Of a DNA stretch of 64,000 bases, positions 54,937-64,000 are shown in pieces; positions within the stretch are counted from its first letter, which is position 1, and every line of letters begins with the position of its first letter. This DNA is from Zantedeschia hybrid cultivar (taxonomy: Eukaryota; Streptophyta; Magnoliopsida; Alismatales; Araceae): NCBI GenBank assembly GCA_030544215.1, contig JARZZO010000003.1, positions 30,384,379-30,448,378 on the forward strand. Reading direction: 5' to 3'. The position numbers and the translations under genes were made by a program. Under the pieces are notes generated by a model that searched no databases, was not told the origin of the DNA, and saw nothing but the letters and a program-made list of their open reading frames with translations.

Positions 54937-55459
54937 GAGTAATACTTGCTGCAATGCCATGCATTGCAATCCACGTGCATGGCACAGCAGCCATCCGATC
55001 CGGTCAGATCGGACAGCTGTTATGCAGCCCCTTTAGATTTATGTGAAGCTTTTGGGGGGTGTTTTTTCATTTTTTTGGATTTTATGTTTGCATTTTTAAA
55101 TTTTTTTTTGAATGTCCGATAAAAAATTGGACAGTACAGTAGGGTTGTTTGGATCGGCTCCGACCTGACTATATAATTTTATTAAAAAAAAATATTTTTT
55201 TTTATTTTTACACGTAAATCGAGGTTTGTGTCAAATTTTTTTTTGAAACAAAAATACAGTCGGGTCGGGACCGATCTGAGTAATCCGGCTTTACCTTCCG
55301 ATTTTTTATCGGACACTCCAAAAAAATTTAAAAAATTCGAACATAAAATCAAAAAATGAAAAAAAACTTCCTCCAAAAGCTCCCCGAGAATCTAGCCGAT
55401 TGTTGTGCCATGCATTGTAATCTACGTGAAAATAAATAATATTACAGCAAGTATTACTC
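54937..55459. mobile_element. MITE, GAGTAATAYTTG family (member 4)
   Basis: Left end GAGTAATACTTGCTGCAATG; the complement of the right end GAGTAATACTTGCTGTAATA. Long arms pair imperfectly: TGCATTGCAATCCACGTG against CACGTAGATTACAATGCA, and AATGTCCGATAAAAAATTGG against its complement at about 55300. 523 bp, the longest arms in the family. Flanks show no clean duplication; AGCAAGTATT is repeated just outside the right end. Confidence 0.8.
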
Positions 55460-56200
55460 AGCAAGTATTCAAAAAAAAAATCGCGGATCTAGAGATAAAC
55501 CCAGTGGAGTCACTAGATTTTGTCAAGTTTACTGATCCAGTCCAATGCAGTCTAGTATGAGATCCCACTAACCCAGTTCAGAACTCAACTGGCCCAGCTT
55601 AAGACCCCATATGGTCCAACTCAAGACCTTTACTGATCTAGCCATGCTTATGACTTAATGTCCGAGTGACCCCACTGAACAAAATTTCTATGTTCGACAC
55701 TCATCTACATGATGCCATATTGTTAGTTAAACTTAGAAAGACCAAGACCGAGTCCTTTATTATTAATTCTGACCACCTCATTTTCAACTCTTCCTTGGGT
55801 AGTTTTATCCTCCTTTCCTTGAATTGATCACACCTTCCAATTCGATGCTTATGGTGCTCTTATTGATCTTAAACTCTAGCTGTTGCCAGACTTTTCAGTA
55901 CAAGGTAACCAGCTAATTCGTCATTAAGAATGCTAGCATTGCAGTATTTTTGGCAACTCATATTCGAATCTATAGGTGGAGCCCAAGAACTGACAGACAC
56001 GATTCACCTACGTCATCGTGAAGAAGGTGGGGAAGTTTTTCTGTCATTGTATTGTTTTCCTTACTGGCTTCTGTGCTACTTGGGATTTCAAAATGATATC
56101 TCTTGGAAGAGCAATGTTTGCTGTATCTGGTGCGGTTGGCTCTATGGAATATGAGACTCTAGCTTGTGTTTATCTGTGCATTTTCTAGCTTTTTTTTACT
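55460..56200. other. Mostly non-coding; possible gene relic at 55.9-56.2 kb
   Basis: Around 56070-56180 the plus strand can be read FCATWDFKMISLGRAMFAVS then GAVGSMEYETLAC in one frame, and an overlapping frame (55930-56154) starts MLALQYFWQLIFES. The frames suggest a decayed coding sequence, but I recognise no family. Confidence 0.25.
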
Positions 56201-56204
56201 CTTT

Positions 56205-56410
56205 TAACATGATACGGTAATATTTTAGCATGTTAACACTTTAACGCATTAACACTTCAATAATTTACCACAGCATGTTAAAGTATTATAATTTTGTGTT
56301 GTTAAAGTGCTCAAGTACTGAAATGATAATGTGTTAATATCTTACGTGTTTCAAATTTTAACATATCGACACTTTAATACGTTAACATTTTAGCACACTA
56401 AAGGTGGATG
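56205..56410. repeat. Degenerate GTTAACACTTTAA array
   Basis: Variants of GCATGTTAACACTTTAAC, CATTAACACTTCAATAA, ATGTTAAAGTATTA and ACGTTAACATTTTAGCA recur about eight to ten times in both orientations across 200 bases. Confidence 0.7.
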
Positions 56411-56639
56411 TGTTTCATAATACTGATGTGTGGATTTCAAGTCAGCATGTTCTATGAAAATCGGTGACACGCCCAAATTTGATTATTAATGGTTAAAAAG
56501 TGACCAGGAGGAGCACTTTTCCCATAATCTAAAAACGTTGGAGGCTCTTTTTCTTTTTCAGAAAATTTTCATATATGTTCTCAGATAATCAGAAAAAAAA
56601 AGAGATCATTATGCTCTAATCTGTCGAGAGGTATGATCT

Positions 56640-56985
56640 GTAGGATACGGACACGAGTGTTAAGTGTCGACACGGACATTAATGTCGGACACGGCAATAT
56701 CTTAAAAATAGGACACGAGGACATGGATAACATACGAATACATATACATGAATACGTAGTTACACATGTATATAATAAAATATAATTTTTAAAATTTATC
56801 TAAAATATAAAAGATATAACTCAAATATATCATTTTCATCATATAAACAAATATTGTAAGAAGATATGCTATTCTAAGAAATTTTTAGTATTTACTTTAA
56901 AATCTTAAAGTAGAGAGTTGGACACAGGTATCCGAGTGTCATGTCGTGTCCAAGTGTCTGACACGGCTTTCTAACATAAATAGAA
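56640..56985. mobile_element. MITE-like element with GTGTCNGACACG termini
   Basis: The left region (GGATACGGACACGAGTGT ... GTGTCGACACGGACATTA) and right region (GGTATCCGAGTGTCATGTCG ... GTGTCTGACACGGC) are inverted. They surround an AT-rich centre (56750-56900). About 345 bp, non-coding; exact ends not fixed. Confidence 0.55.
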
Positions 56986-58440
56986 GTGTCCACCGAATAA
57001 GATTAGGATTCAACTTCTGCTGATTGATGAGCTGAAATACCTTTAAAATCTTGATGCAATTGAGGAGGGCATGGAAGAAGTGGTATCCTCCCCAAATCCT
57101 GGTGGATAGACCATCTTGGACTCCTTCAATACAAATGGAAGCCATAACTTCACCAAGGTGAAGCATAGCAGACCAGGTATGTGAACAATTAGAGCTTTTC
57201 GGTATCTCCCAAAAGGTGGAAGTTTTGAAATATTTGGCATTAAGAAGAGAAGCCCAGATGGATGATGGATTATGTAATCTCATAGTACATGCTTGATTAT
57301 AGACTTGAAGATCTTTTACACCAGCTTCCAATTACATGGGTGGATTTTCCTATGATCATCAGTGCCTCCCCAAACAAGGGAGCATAATATCTGGTTCAAC
57401 CTTCTGATAGTTGCCTTTGGGAGTAGACTAGTAGCCATAACATGCATAGGAATAACAGTCGAAACTTAGTTAATCAGACCCTGCGATAGATAAAAGTGCT
57501 TGCTCTCCACTGATTCAATTTGGCTCTCAACCTGTCTTCCAAGAATGTGAGTTGGGATACCAGTCCAAAGGGCATACCCAGATAGAAATCATCCATAGAC
57601 ATGATAGGGATGTTATACTCAGACCTAAGAGATGTTCTAAGAGAGACATGGTGAAAAATAAGGTAGATTTAGCATGGTTAATATGCTGACCTGACATGGC
57701 ACCACAAGTACTGAGGCATTGAAGAAATTGATGGAGTTCCTGTGAAGTGGCTCTCCCAAACAAGATAATATCGTCGGCATACATCAAATGAGTGATAGCA
57801 GTAGCATATTATCGACAGTCCCCCAATATTTTTGAAAAAAGATTGGGGGAGACGATCGGGCCCTGGAGATTTTGTAGGTTTCAATCTCCATCATGGTGGA
57901 GACTGATCTCATCATCATATTTTCTTGAGCAGTGACACCCCTGTCAGCAGGGAAGGGGAAGGAAAGGAGGAGATATCAGGATTATCAGATCTAAACAGTT
58001 GCTCAAAGTGGAAAGATTTTTAATATCAGCATCTTCAGTTACCTAGGTACCATCAGGAAGCTCAGGGCCTGAGAACTTATTGATTCTTCTTCTACCAAGA
58101 ACACTGAGATGGAGAAACTTAGTGTTCTTGTCCCCCTGACCATGCCAATGTGCTTCTAGAATTCATCTTCATCTAAGAGAGCTTGTTTGTACTGCTTGCT
58201 TAATTCATTGCCCAAAGAGATTGTGTCAGAAATAATTGGGAACAGCTCAAGCTCATCCAATTTCTTGGCAAGGAGATCAATCCTTCGCTTGGCATTTGGG
58301 AAATTTTTCTTCTTCCAGGCAATGAGTTTGGATCGAAGCTGAGCAATCTTTGAGGCGCCTAAATTTTATCATCATCCCAAACTTGACACTCTTGTTGGTC
58401 AAGGGTCTAAGATTTAAGAGTCCCCAGATCAAACTGAGTG
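56986..58440 (-). pseudogene. LINE ORF2 relic with a large internal deletion
   Basis: Reading leftwards from about 58230: AHWHGQGDKNTKFLHLSVLG then RRRINKFSGPELPDGT, the region before the reverse transcriptase. KPTKSPGPDRLPQSFFKNIG (57830-57884) is the first RT block; the following blocks up to the active site are missing. MMYADDIILFGRATSQELHQ (57727-57787) is the catalytic YADD block. Then EAGVKDLQVYNQACTMRLHN through the C-terminal region (56939-57331) follows. Stops and frame changes throughout. A different, older copy from the LINE at 1-5340. Confidence 0.8.
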
Positions 58441-58677
58441 GTCATTTTTAGGTTAAATTTTCTATTCATAATATGACCGCTATAAAGTTCTGAGTTAAAA
58501 TGATTTGACTTATAGTTGATTTAGCATCAAAGCTCTTCCCTTGTATCCGTACGTATTAAGGGATGGTTCAGATACAGATCGAGTTAGATTTTGTTACACC
58601 TACTTATTTAAGATGACTTCATATTTTTTTTTAAAAAGTCATTAAAACCATAGGCCTACTGAAAAATAGAAAATTAC
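58441..58677. other. Non-coding
   Basis: No gene seen between the LINE relic and the Tat LTR. Confidence 0.4.
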
Positions 58678-59627
58678 TGATGTAGCCGAAGCTATCACGA
58701 CCGGATTCCGAGGCTGGAATCCGGTGTTGGGATCCGGAGCTGGGTCGGATCGGAGAAGAGGCCCGACAGGGATCCGGAAGGCGATGGAGCCGGAGACGCG
58801 GTCGAAGATCCGAAGCCGAGGGTCGCCCGGCCGGATGTGGGCTAGCCTTTGGAAGGCGCGGCCGAAGTCCCTCCGGTCGAAGGGCAGCCGGTGTGGAGCT
58901 GAGGCACCCTCAGGCGAGGAGGATCAGCCGGCGAACGGCGTCGAGACCGGAGGAAGAAGCCTGAGGTCGGCGGCCGAGACCGACTCGGAGGGGTCGGCGA
59001 AGATTCGAACCGAGCCCTGCAGGAGGGAAAGAGGAAGAAGAACCGGTCAGTAGGAGTCCCGGGCTTTGGCCCTTAGGAACCCCCTCCGACGGTTAAGTTA
59101 GCTTCCGAAGATGGTTCGATTCAGAAGTCAAAGAAGTGGAAGAAGCAGTTTTAATGCTTTTCGGACTGTAGTCCTTAAGGGTCACGAAGACATACCTTTG
59201 GCAATAAATAGCGGTGTATTTATAGCGGAGGATAGAGGATGCTTAACGGTGGTAGCCGATATAGGACTATGTTTTGGGTTTACTGGTAAACCGTCATAGT
59301 GCCTAGTCCTCCCACCGGAGTGGGCCGGATACGGCTATTGGGCCGAAGGGGGTAGGGCCGCTGCCGGGCCAGATGCCGCTTAGTGGGCTGGAGCCTGCTG
59401 GGCCGAGGGGCTGCTGAGCCGCTAGCGGGCCGAAGGCTATCGGGCTGCAAATGGGCCGAAGGTTGCTGGGCCGCGGACGGGCCGAGGACCACTGGGCTGC
59501 TTACTGGGCCGAAGGCCGCTAGGCCGCTAACGGGCCGAAGGCTGCCAGGGGGCTTCTCACTGCTGCTGTTGGACTGGTCTGTGTTGGACCTGTTTTAATG
59601 GGCCGAATCGGATTCTGCCACATCACA
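58678..59627 (-). repeat. 3' LTR of the Tat-like element
   Basis: Minus strand starts TGTGATGTGGCAGAATCCGA (at 59627) and ends CGGCTACATCA (at 58678); 950 bp. TATA CTATAAATAC on the minus strand at about 59216-59225. The 5' part (59319-59550) is a degenerate 20-36 bp tandem repeat of GGGCCGAAGGCTGCTGGGCC units. Flanked on its upstream side by a polypurine tract, with no primer-binding site after its end, as expected for a 3' LTR. Confidence 0.7.
59319..59550. repeat. GGGCCGAAGG tandem repeats in the LTR
   Basis: About eight degenerate units of the type CGGGCCGAAGGCTGCTGGGC. They are rich in TGGGCC/GGGCCG words, which resemble site II elements bound by TCP factors in plants; a promoter role is inference. 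Confidence 0.75.
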
Positions 59628-59645
59628 TAGCCTCCCACTCTTGTC
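59628..59645 (-). promoter_or_regulatory. Polypurine tract next to the 3' LTR
   Basis: Minus strand ACAAGAGTGGGAGGCTA directly before the LTR start TGTGATG. Confidence 0.65.
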
Positions 59646-60533
59646 TTCCTCATATTTGAGATGGCGAGAGTATAGTCTGAAACCTCCTCTGGGGAACAAC
59701 GCGACAGGTGCTATCCGAAGCTTTCTGCTTTGTTATGAAGAGGAAATGCCCTCGGTCGGCCGAGGGCCAGTAGCCATTAGTCGTCTCCATTCGGGATGCA
59801 GTGACGAATGCCTTCGCTCTTGATTGCGAAGGGACGAAGTTGCTGGCTTATGTCAGGCTTAATAAATGGATGGGACAGACGTCGAGTTCTCCGTCAGAAC
59901 GGTCGCGTCTTGAGGAAGCACAGGACACGCGTCGCGCATCCGGTCGCCCCGTTAAAAACACAAAAGGATCCCGGCCGTACCCGGTGATCACGCGGATTGC
60001 GGGTCACTTCGGCCCTCTGCCCGAGATCTCACTTGGATTGCCGCCTTTTCCTCCCTCAGCACGCGGATCGGGACAGGTGGCGAGCATCCGAGCGATCAGC
60101 CGAAGGGTCGGACCGCTTTCGGCCATTGATTATCTTCCCTCTATCCCGGAGTCGGACTGTCATCATTGCCGAAGGACGGCGTACGTGGCGCGCATCCGAG
60201 AGGGGCGACGCCAATGAGGGGGAGGATCCTGGCCGTTGGCTTCGGCGGGGGATACCCTCTACCTTGCCTATAAATAGGGATCCCTCCCCGGGCACTGTTC
60301 CGCTCCCTTCTTCCTGTGCCTGCGTTTTCTTGCAACCCTCCGAGCCCTCTTGCTTCTCCGGTGAAGAAAGGTCCATTGAAGGTGCTTCCGAGCGTGCAGT
60401 CTGTTGCCGGGGGCTCTCCATCACCTGGGGTTATCACCGGGGAAGCTTCCGTTACCTGAGAGGCGGTGAGCAGTCTAGGAGATCCCTTTCCTTTGAGGGT
60501 AAGCCTCAATTTCTTTCCTCTGCTCCTTAATCC
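59646..60533 (+). promoter_or_regulatory. Promoter and 5' UTR of the antisense gene
   Basis: GC-rich DNA with a clean TATA box CTATAAATAG at 60268-60277, about 257 bases upstream of the first in-frame ATG (60534). The frames within it differ between strands and show no homology; I do not call them. Confidence 0.5.
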
Positions 60534-61528
60534 ATGTCCCGTGATTCCTCTTCGGCTGATAGTAGTTCCTCGGCCGAAGGTTATTCCTCTTCGTCTGAGC
60601 CTTCTGAATCCTCCTTGTCATCTCCCCTCTCTTCGAACTCCCTTACTTCTTCTATGGCGGATGAGGCCGAATCGTCTGGCGCCGAGGAGGCCGAAGAGGT
60701 TCACGCCCCGGGCCGGGCTTCCTCTTCTGGCCGACGTCAGGCCGAGACGGCTTCGGAGGCGGCCTGTGTTCTTAATGACGATGCGGTGAAGTACCTGGCC
60801 TCCTACTACCAGTTCCCCTCGTAGATGACCCCCCTATCGGCTCGATTCGAACACCAGGGCCAATTCTCCTCGTCCGGGTAGCTTTTCCATCTATGAGGAA
60901 AGCTTTCGGGCGGGTTTTCGCCTTCCCCTTTCTACCTTTGTAATTAATCTCCTGTGCTTCTACGGGTTAGCCCCGTCTCAATTTTTCCCAAATTCCTGGC
61001 GCACAGTCTACGCCTTCTTGGCTGTGTTTGCCTACATTGATGTTACCCCTTCGGTAAACATCTTCCGCTATCTCTTCAAGATACAGTGGCAGGGGAGATC
61101 CGAGTGGTACTGCTTCGTCCCTCGCCTCGGCCGGGGTATCTTTTCCGGGAAGCCCTCGTCCATTCATGGCTGGAAGATGAGCTTCATCTTGGTCTCTCTC
61201 CCGGAGAAGGAGAAGAGTGTGTGGCCCTTCCCTACTGAGTGAGCACCACTGGCCGAAGGCCTCTCCGATCCGCCTCCTCTTAACCCCGACCAGCTCCATA
61301 TCGTGAGCCTCATAGATGTCGCGGCTCCGTACAATATCGCGGAGCTTTTCAACGAAACGGAGCAGCTCGTGCGGGCTGGGGCCTGGCCGGATCCGTCAAG
61401 GGAACCTCCTCGGGCTGCTCCTTATCTTCCTCCCGAGGAGGTTCCGAGGGAGACCGAAAGAGTTGCCGAGGTTGCATCTCCGGCCGAAGCTCCTCCGACC
61501 GCAGAGGGTGCTGAGGCTTCGGCCGAGG
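60534..61528 (+). pseudogene. Antisense gene, PF04195-like ('putative gypsy type transposon') N-terminal part
   Basis: Starts at ATG 60534 with a Ser/Glu-rich leader (MSRDSSSADSSSSAEG), then CVLNDDAVKYLASYYQFPS. After a frameshift region (about 60822-60850) it continues FSIYEESFRAGFRLPLSTFV, LLCFYGLAPSQFFPNSWRTV, FKIQWQGRSEWYCFVPRLGR and GIFSGKPSSIHGWKMSFILV. This is the plant PF04195-type domain (LAPNSWR, GW..RFFFV landmarks). A TGA at 61240-61242 follows PFPTE; the same frame continues through a Pro/Glu/Ala-rich linker to a possible splice donor (GGTAAGTCGG at 61528). Function unknown. The frameshift and stop suggest this copy is inactive, unless an unseen splice removes them. Confidence 0.75.
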
Positions 61529-61599
61529 GTAAGTCGGTCTTGAGTTGCGGGGAGTCGCGCGCTGTGAGTTGCTAATCCCTCTCTCTTCTGTTTGCTGCA

Positions 61600-63001
61600 A
61601 TGTCGGGGATTCGAGGTCTCCTTAGCCGGATGGCCCAGCAGTCCGGCCGATCTCAATCGTCCCGACCGCAGGCGGTGGGAGGGGCCGGACGAGGCGTGGC
61701 TCCGAGTGTCCGGGCCTCGATAACGACAACGGCTTCCGTCGAGGGCCGTGCTGCTGCTGCTTCTCTCTCGAGAGAGAGGAAAGGCCGGGTGGACGAGCCC
61801 GGTGAAGCAGAGCCTGCCCCAGCAGCTAAGAGGCCGACTGCTGCTCGAAGGGCCCCGCGCTCACCGCCTCCCGAAGCGCCGAGGGGCGATTCTCCATCGG
61901 CCGCGATGACGGGAGCAGAAGACCTGGGAGGTACCGGGTCTCAGGCATCTCGCGAACAGGAGCGCGAGCTATGGGTCCCAGACCTGGGGATCTATAGGGA
62001 CGAGAGTCTGGAGGACTCTCGGACGTGCCTGCGCTTGCTCCAAGGCCTGACCCTCCCGACGGCCGAGGACGAGCTGGGGGTGCTGACCGCGAACGAACTG
62101 GTGTCGTTGAGCGCCCAATTGGCGGTCCAGGTAAAAAACTTCTTTACGTGCCTCGGTCTAATATTCCCCTTGGCTTATTTCGGGGTTGCTGACTTCTGCT
62201 TGCTTTTGGATATAAGCCGTGGTCACGTGTGGTTGCCTGATTCGCCGTCAGGTGAACATCCACCAGAGGCTTCGGGATACCGACCAGGCCTTGGACCAGT
62301 CAGCTTCTGGTGGGGGCGCCCCGGTGCGACGTGGCCTCGAGGCCAGCATCGAATGGCTCCTGGAGGCAAATGCCCGGATGCGGGCTAAGCTGGAGGAGCA
62401 GAAGGAGGCGAATCGCGCTTCTTCTGAGGCCAAGTCGAAGGCCGAGTGGGAGAAGGAGAAGGCCGAGTGGGAGAAGGAGAAGGCCGAGAGGGAGCTGGAG
62501 GCGGTCTGGGCCGAAAACAAGGCTCTCAAGGCCGAGATCCAGGACAAGGACGCCCAGCGGGCCTCGGATCGCCGCTGCCATGCCGAGGAGATGTCGGCTT
62601 TGAAGCTGGATCTGGAGGCCAAGGCCGAAGAGGCTGTTCGCACAGCCGTAGCCAGCTATAAGGCTGGCCCAGACTACACCGAGGAGATAATCCAGGCCCA
62701 GCTTCTAGCGGCTTCCTCGGTATTCAGCATAGGGCTGGCCGCCGCCCAAAAGGTTTGTCCGGCCGTGGACCTAATCGGCATCGTCCTTCCGACGGACGAG
62801 GAGGGCGAAGAGCTCCTATCTTGGTGGAAGGGGCTTACGGCTGAAAGAGCTTCAGCCTCGGCGGAAGGCGACGCGGCCGTTCCAGACGAGGTAGCTCATG
62901 TTGATGCCGCCCCTTCCGAGGCCGTTCAGATCGATGATTCTCCCTCCCCATCTCCTGGCCAGAGCCCTGTTGATGTGGACGGTGAGAACACCGAAGGCTG
63001 A
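61600..63001 (+). CDS. Antisense gene, coiled-coil C-terminal part, one intron
   Basis: Two exons, 61600-62130 and 62252-63001, joined by a GT-AG intron (CCAG|GTAAAA ... CGTCAG|GTGAAC). The frame is kept as LAVQ|VNIHQRL, giving 426 residues from MSGIRGLLSRMAQ. Residues 1-110 are basic and low-complexity. Residues about 120-175 (WVPDLGIYRDESLEDSRTCL) are an ordered-looking segment. Residues about 205-300 form a long coiled coil with AEWEKEK repeats. The tail has IVLPTDEEGEELLSWWKGL and an acidic end. It belongs with the PF04195-like part upstream, probably as one gene with an intron at 61529-61599 whose acceptor looks damaged (TGCAATG), or as a separate ORF. Role unknown. Confidence 0.65.
62131..62251 (+). 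other. Intron of the antisense gene
   Basis: 121-bp GT-AG intron, T-rich, with stops in all three frames across it; removing it joins two frames exactly in phase 0. This implies that the gene is transcribed and spliced on the strand opposite to the retrotransposon genome. Confidence 0.7.
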
Positions 63002-63178
63002 TACGGGGGCTTGTCCCGGTTTTCATTTTGACTTCTCTCGAAGGTGTGCGGCCAGATGTGCGGCCGATTTTGTACTCTGTTTTTTATATATATAAAAAGT
63101 ACTTTGCTTCTTCTTTGCGTTCTGAATGGATGAACAAGTCTGGTTCTTCTTGTGTCCGAGACCTTATCGCCGTTTAGT

Positions 63179-63690
63179 TGTGGCTCGTACGGCCGAAACC
63201 TAATCCATATTCGGATATGGACTTGGAGAATAATGTCGCTCCCGATATGGTTTGCGTGGCCGAGGCCACTACCGATACGGTTTATGCGAACTTAGAGAGA
63301 ATACCATGCCACTCCCGATACGGTTTGCATGGCCGAAGCCACTCCCGGTACGGTTTACGCGGACTTAGAGAGAATACCATGCCGCTCCCGATACGGTTTG
63401 CATGGCCGAAGCCACTCCCGGTACGGATTACACAGACTTAGAGAAAATACCATGCCGCTCCCGATACGGTTTGCATGGCCGAAGCCACTCCCGGTACGGT
63501 TTACATGGACTTAGAGAGAATACCATGCCGCTCTCGATACGGTTTGCATGGCCGAAGCCATTCCCGGTACGGTTTACGCGGACTTAGAGAATAACATGCC
63601 GCTCCCGATACGGTTTGCATGGCCGAAGCCACTCTCGGTACGATTTACACGGACTTAGAGAGAATACCATGCCGCTCTCGATACAGTTTG
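63179..63690. repeat. 73-bp tandem array, about 7 copies
   Basis: Unit landmarks ATACCATGCCGCTCCCGATA, CGGTTTGCATGGCCGAAGCC and ACTCCCGGTACGGTTTAC recur every 73 bp (e.g. 63319, 63392, 63465, 63538), with the first units more divergent and one unit 2 bp shorter. Each unit contains GATACGG / GGTACGG pairs, so it is itself an internal near-duplicate. The three 61-87-codon frames across it are products of the 73-bp period and are not genes. Confidence 0.9.
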
Positions 63691-64000
63691 TGTAACGACC
63701 CGCCACCCTATAATCGGGGATCCGATTACTAAATGGGTACCGAATCATTAATTTGGAACCAAACCAGGATCTAGTAAGTCTGGGAAATAAATAATTAACT
63801 AAGCTAAACATTCACATCGCATTGAATTGAAATGAAAGTGCAGGAATTAAAATTATTACAATGCGACTCGATACAGCAAATAATTATATATTCCAACTGA
63901 AAATAAATAATTAAACATACAGGCCAGAAATAAATAACAACTACATCGGGGCATACCCCGGAACAACTGTTGAAGGCGCTCAACACACGGCCGCACACGT
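63691..64000 (+). repeat. Start of an LTR-like repeat (TGTAACGACCC)
   Basis: TGTAACGACCCGCCACCCTA begins abruptly within a unit of the 73-bp array (after CAGTTTG). TGTAACGCCCCG-like starts are typical of plant gypsy (Tekay/Del-type) LTRs. The sequence runs to the window end without coding; its other end is outside. Confidence 0.45.

Larger units (their letters stand above)
58678..63690 (-). mobile_element. Tat-like Ty3/gypsy element, 3' end, with antisense gene
   Basis: On the minus strand the order is: 73-bp tandem array (63179-63690), a gene running antisense (60268-63100, plus strand), a polypurine tract (59628-59645) and the 3' LTR (59627 to 58678). Tat-lineage elements of monocots are known to carry an extra open frame between pol and the 3' LTR, often antisense, with tandem repeats nearby; this region fits that plan. 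The pol genes would lie to the right, outside the window or displaced by the LTR-like insertion at 63691. No gag-pol sequence of this element is visible. Confidence 0.65.

Noticed and set aside
58724..59053. A 109-codon plus-strand frame at the left of the Tat LTR
   Set aside because: Lies within the LTR on the strand opposite to its TATA box. Arg/Gly/Ser-rich, with no homology.
62248..62643. Minus-strand Ser/Ala-rich frames opposite the coiled-coil exon
   Set aside because: Antisense shadows of a Glu/Lys/Ala-rich coiled coil. The plus strand has the consistent intron and codon pattern.
63178..63587. Frames of 61-87 codons with repeated CRSRYGLHGRSHSRYGLH
   Set aside because: Generated by the 73-bp tandem repeat. 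The start positions move by exactly one period, with no sign of a real gene.
63179..63690. CRISPR-like regular repeat array
   Set aside because: Repeats are directly contiguous 73-bp units without unique spacers, in a plant retroelement; not a CRISPR array.

Overview
The window is intergenic, transposon-dominated plant nuclear DNA, most likely from a monocot. Plant-type retroelements of several classes are nested in one another. Two short, intronless-coding, very GC3-rich genes lie in AT-rich surroundings. A plant 'putative gypsy type transposon' (PF04195-like) protein sits inside a Tat-lineage element. I cannot name the species. Nothing suggests a bacterial, organellar or viral genome.

Layout. 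1-5340: nearly full-length L1-type LINE on the minus strand (ORF1, then endonuclease and reverse transcriptase; broken by in-frame stops). 5.8-10.4 kb: LTR-like non-coding tracts plus a 3' LINE fragment (7.96-9.17 kb). 10.4-14.4 kb: 5' half of a minus-strand Ty3/gypsy element (LTR, primer-binding site, leader, gag with one stop). 14.5-22.1 kb: plus-strand Copia-like non-autonomous element arranged as partial interior / LTR / interior / LTR. It is inserted in the gag of a minus-strand Copia element (22.1-23.2 kb) that still has its primer-binding site and LTR. 23.6-28 kb: foldback element, a DNA transposon with captured-looking sequence, an orphan exon-like ORF, a MITE and a LINE RT relic.

28.6-29.7 kb: the first convincing gene, a plant matrix metalloproteinase (minus strand). 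30-47 kb: AT-rich DNA with MITEs, a Tat-type LTR/PBS/gag start (36.4-37.3 kb), duplicated Argonaute (AGO4-clade-like) pseudogene pieces (38.0-39.2 kb), a second foldback element and a decayed gypsy pol (42.0-43.2 kb). 48.1-49.1 kb: the second convincing gene, a TMEM45/DUF716-family membrane protein (plus strand). It is followed by a 1.4-kb segment present twice; the second copy carries a MITE whose absence from the first copy gives a natural empty site. 57-58.4 kb: LINE relic.

58.7-63.7 kb: end of a minus-strand Tat-like Ty3/gypsy element. It has its 3' LTR, a polypurine tract, an antisense gene with its own TATA box, an intron, a PF04195-like domain and a coiled coil, then a 73-bp tandem array. 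A further LTR-like end (TGTAACGACCC) starts at 63691 and runs off the window.

The most interesting structures are: (a) the antisense gene inside the Tat element; (b) a MITE/foldback family with shared GAGTAATACTTG termini, one copy with a perfect 9-bp target duplication, and a palindrome array inside one member that recurs in a separate foldback element; (c) a set of repeated-stem hairpins in the LTR and leader of the 10-14 kb gypsy element; (d) the Argonaute pseudogene fragments. All ORF calls are by eye from translations; no database search was run.
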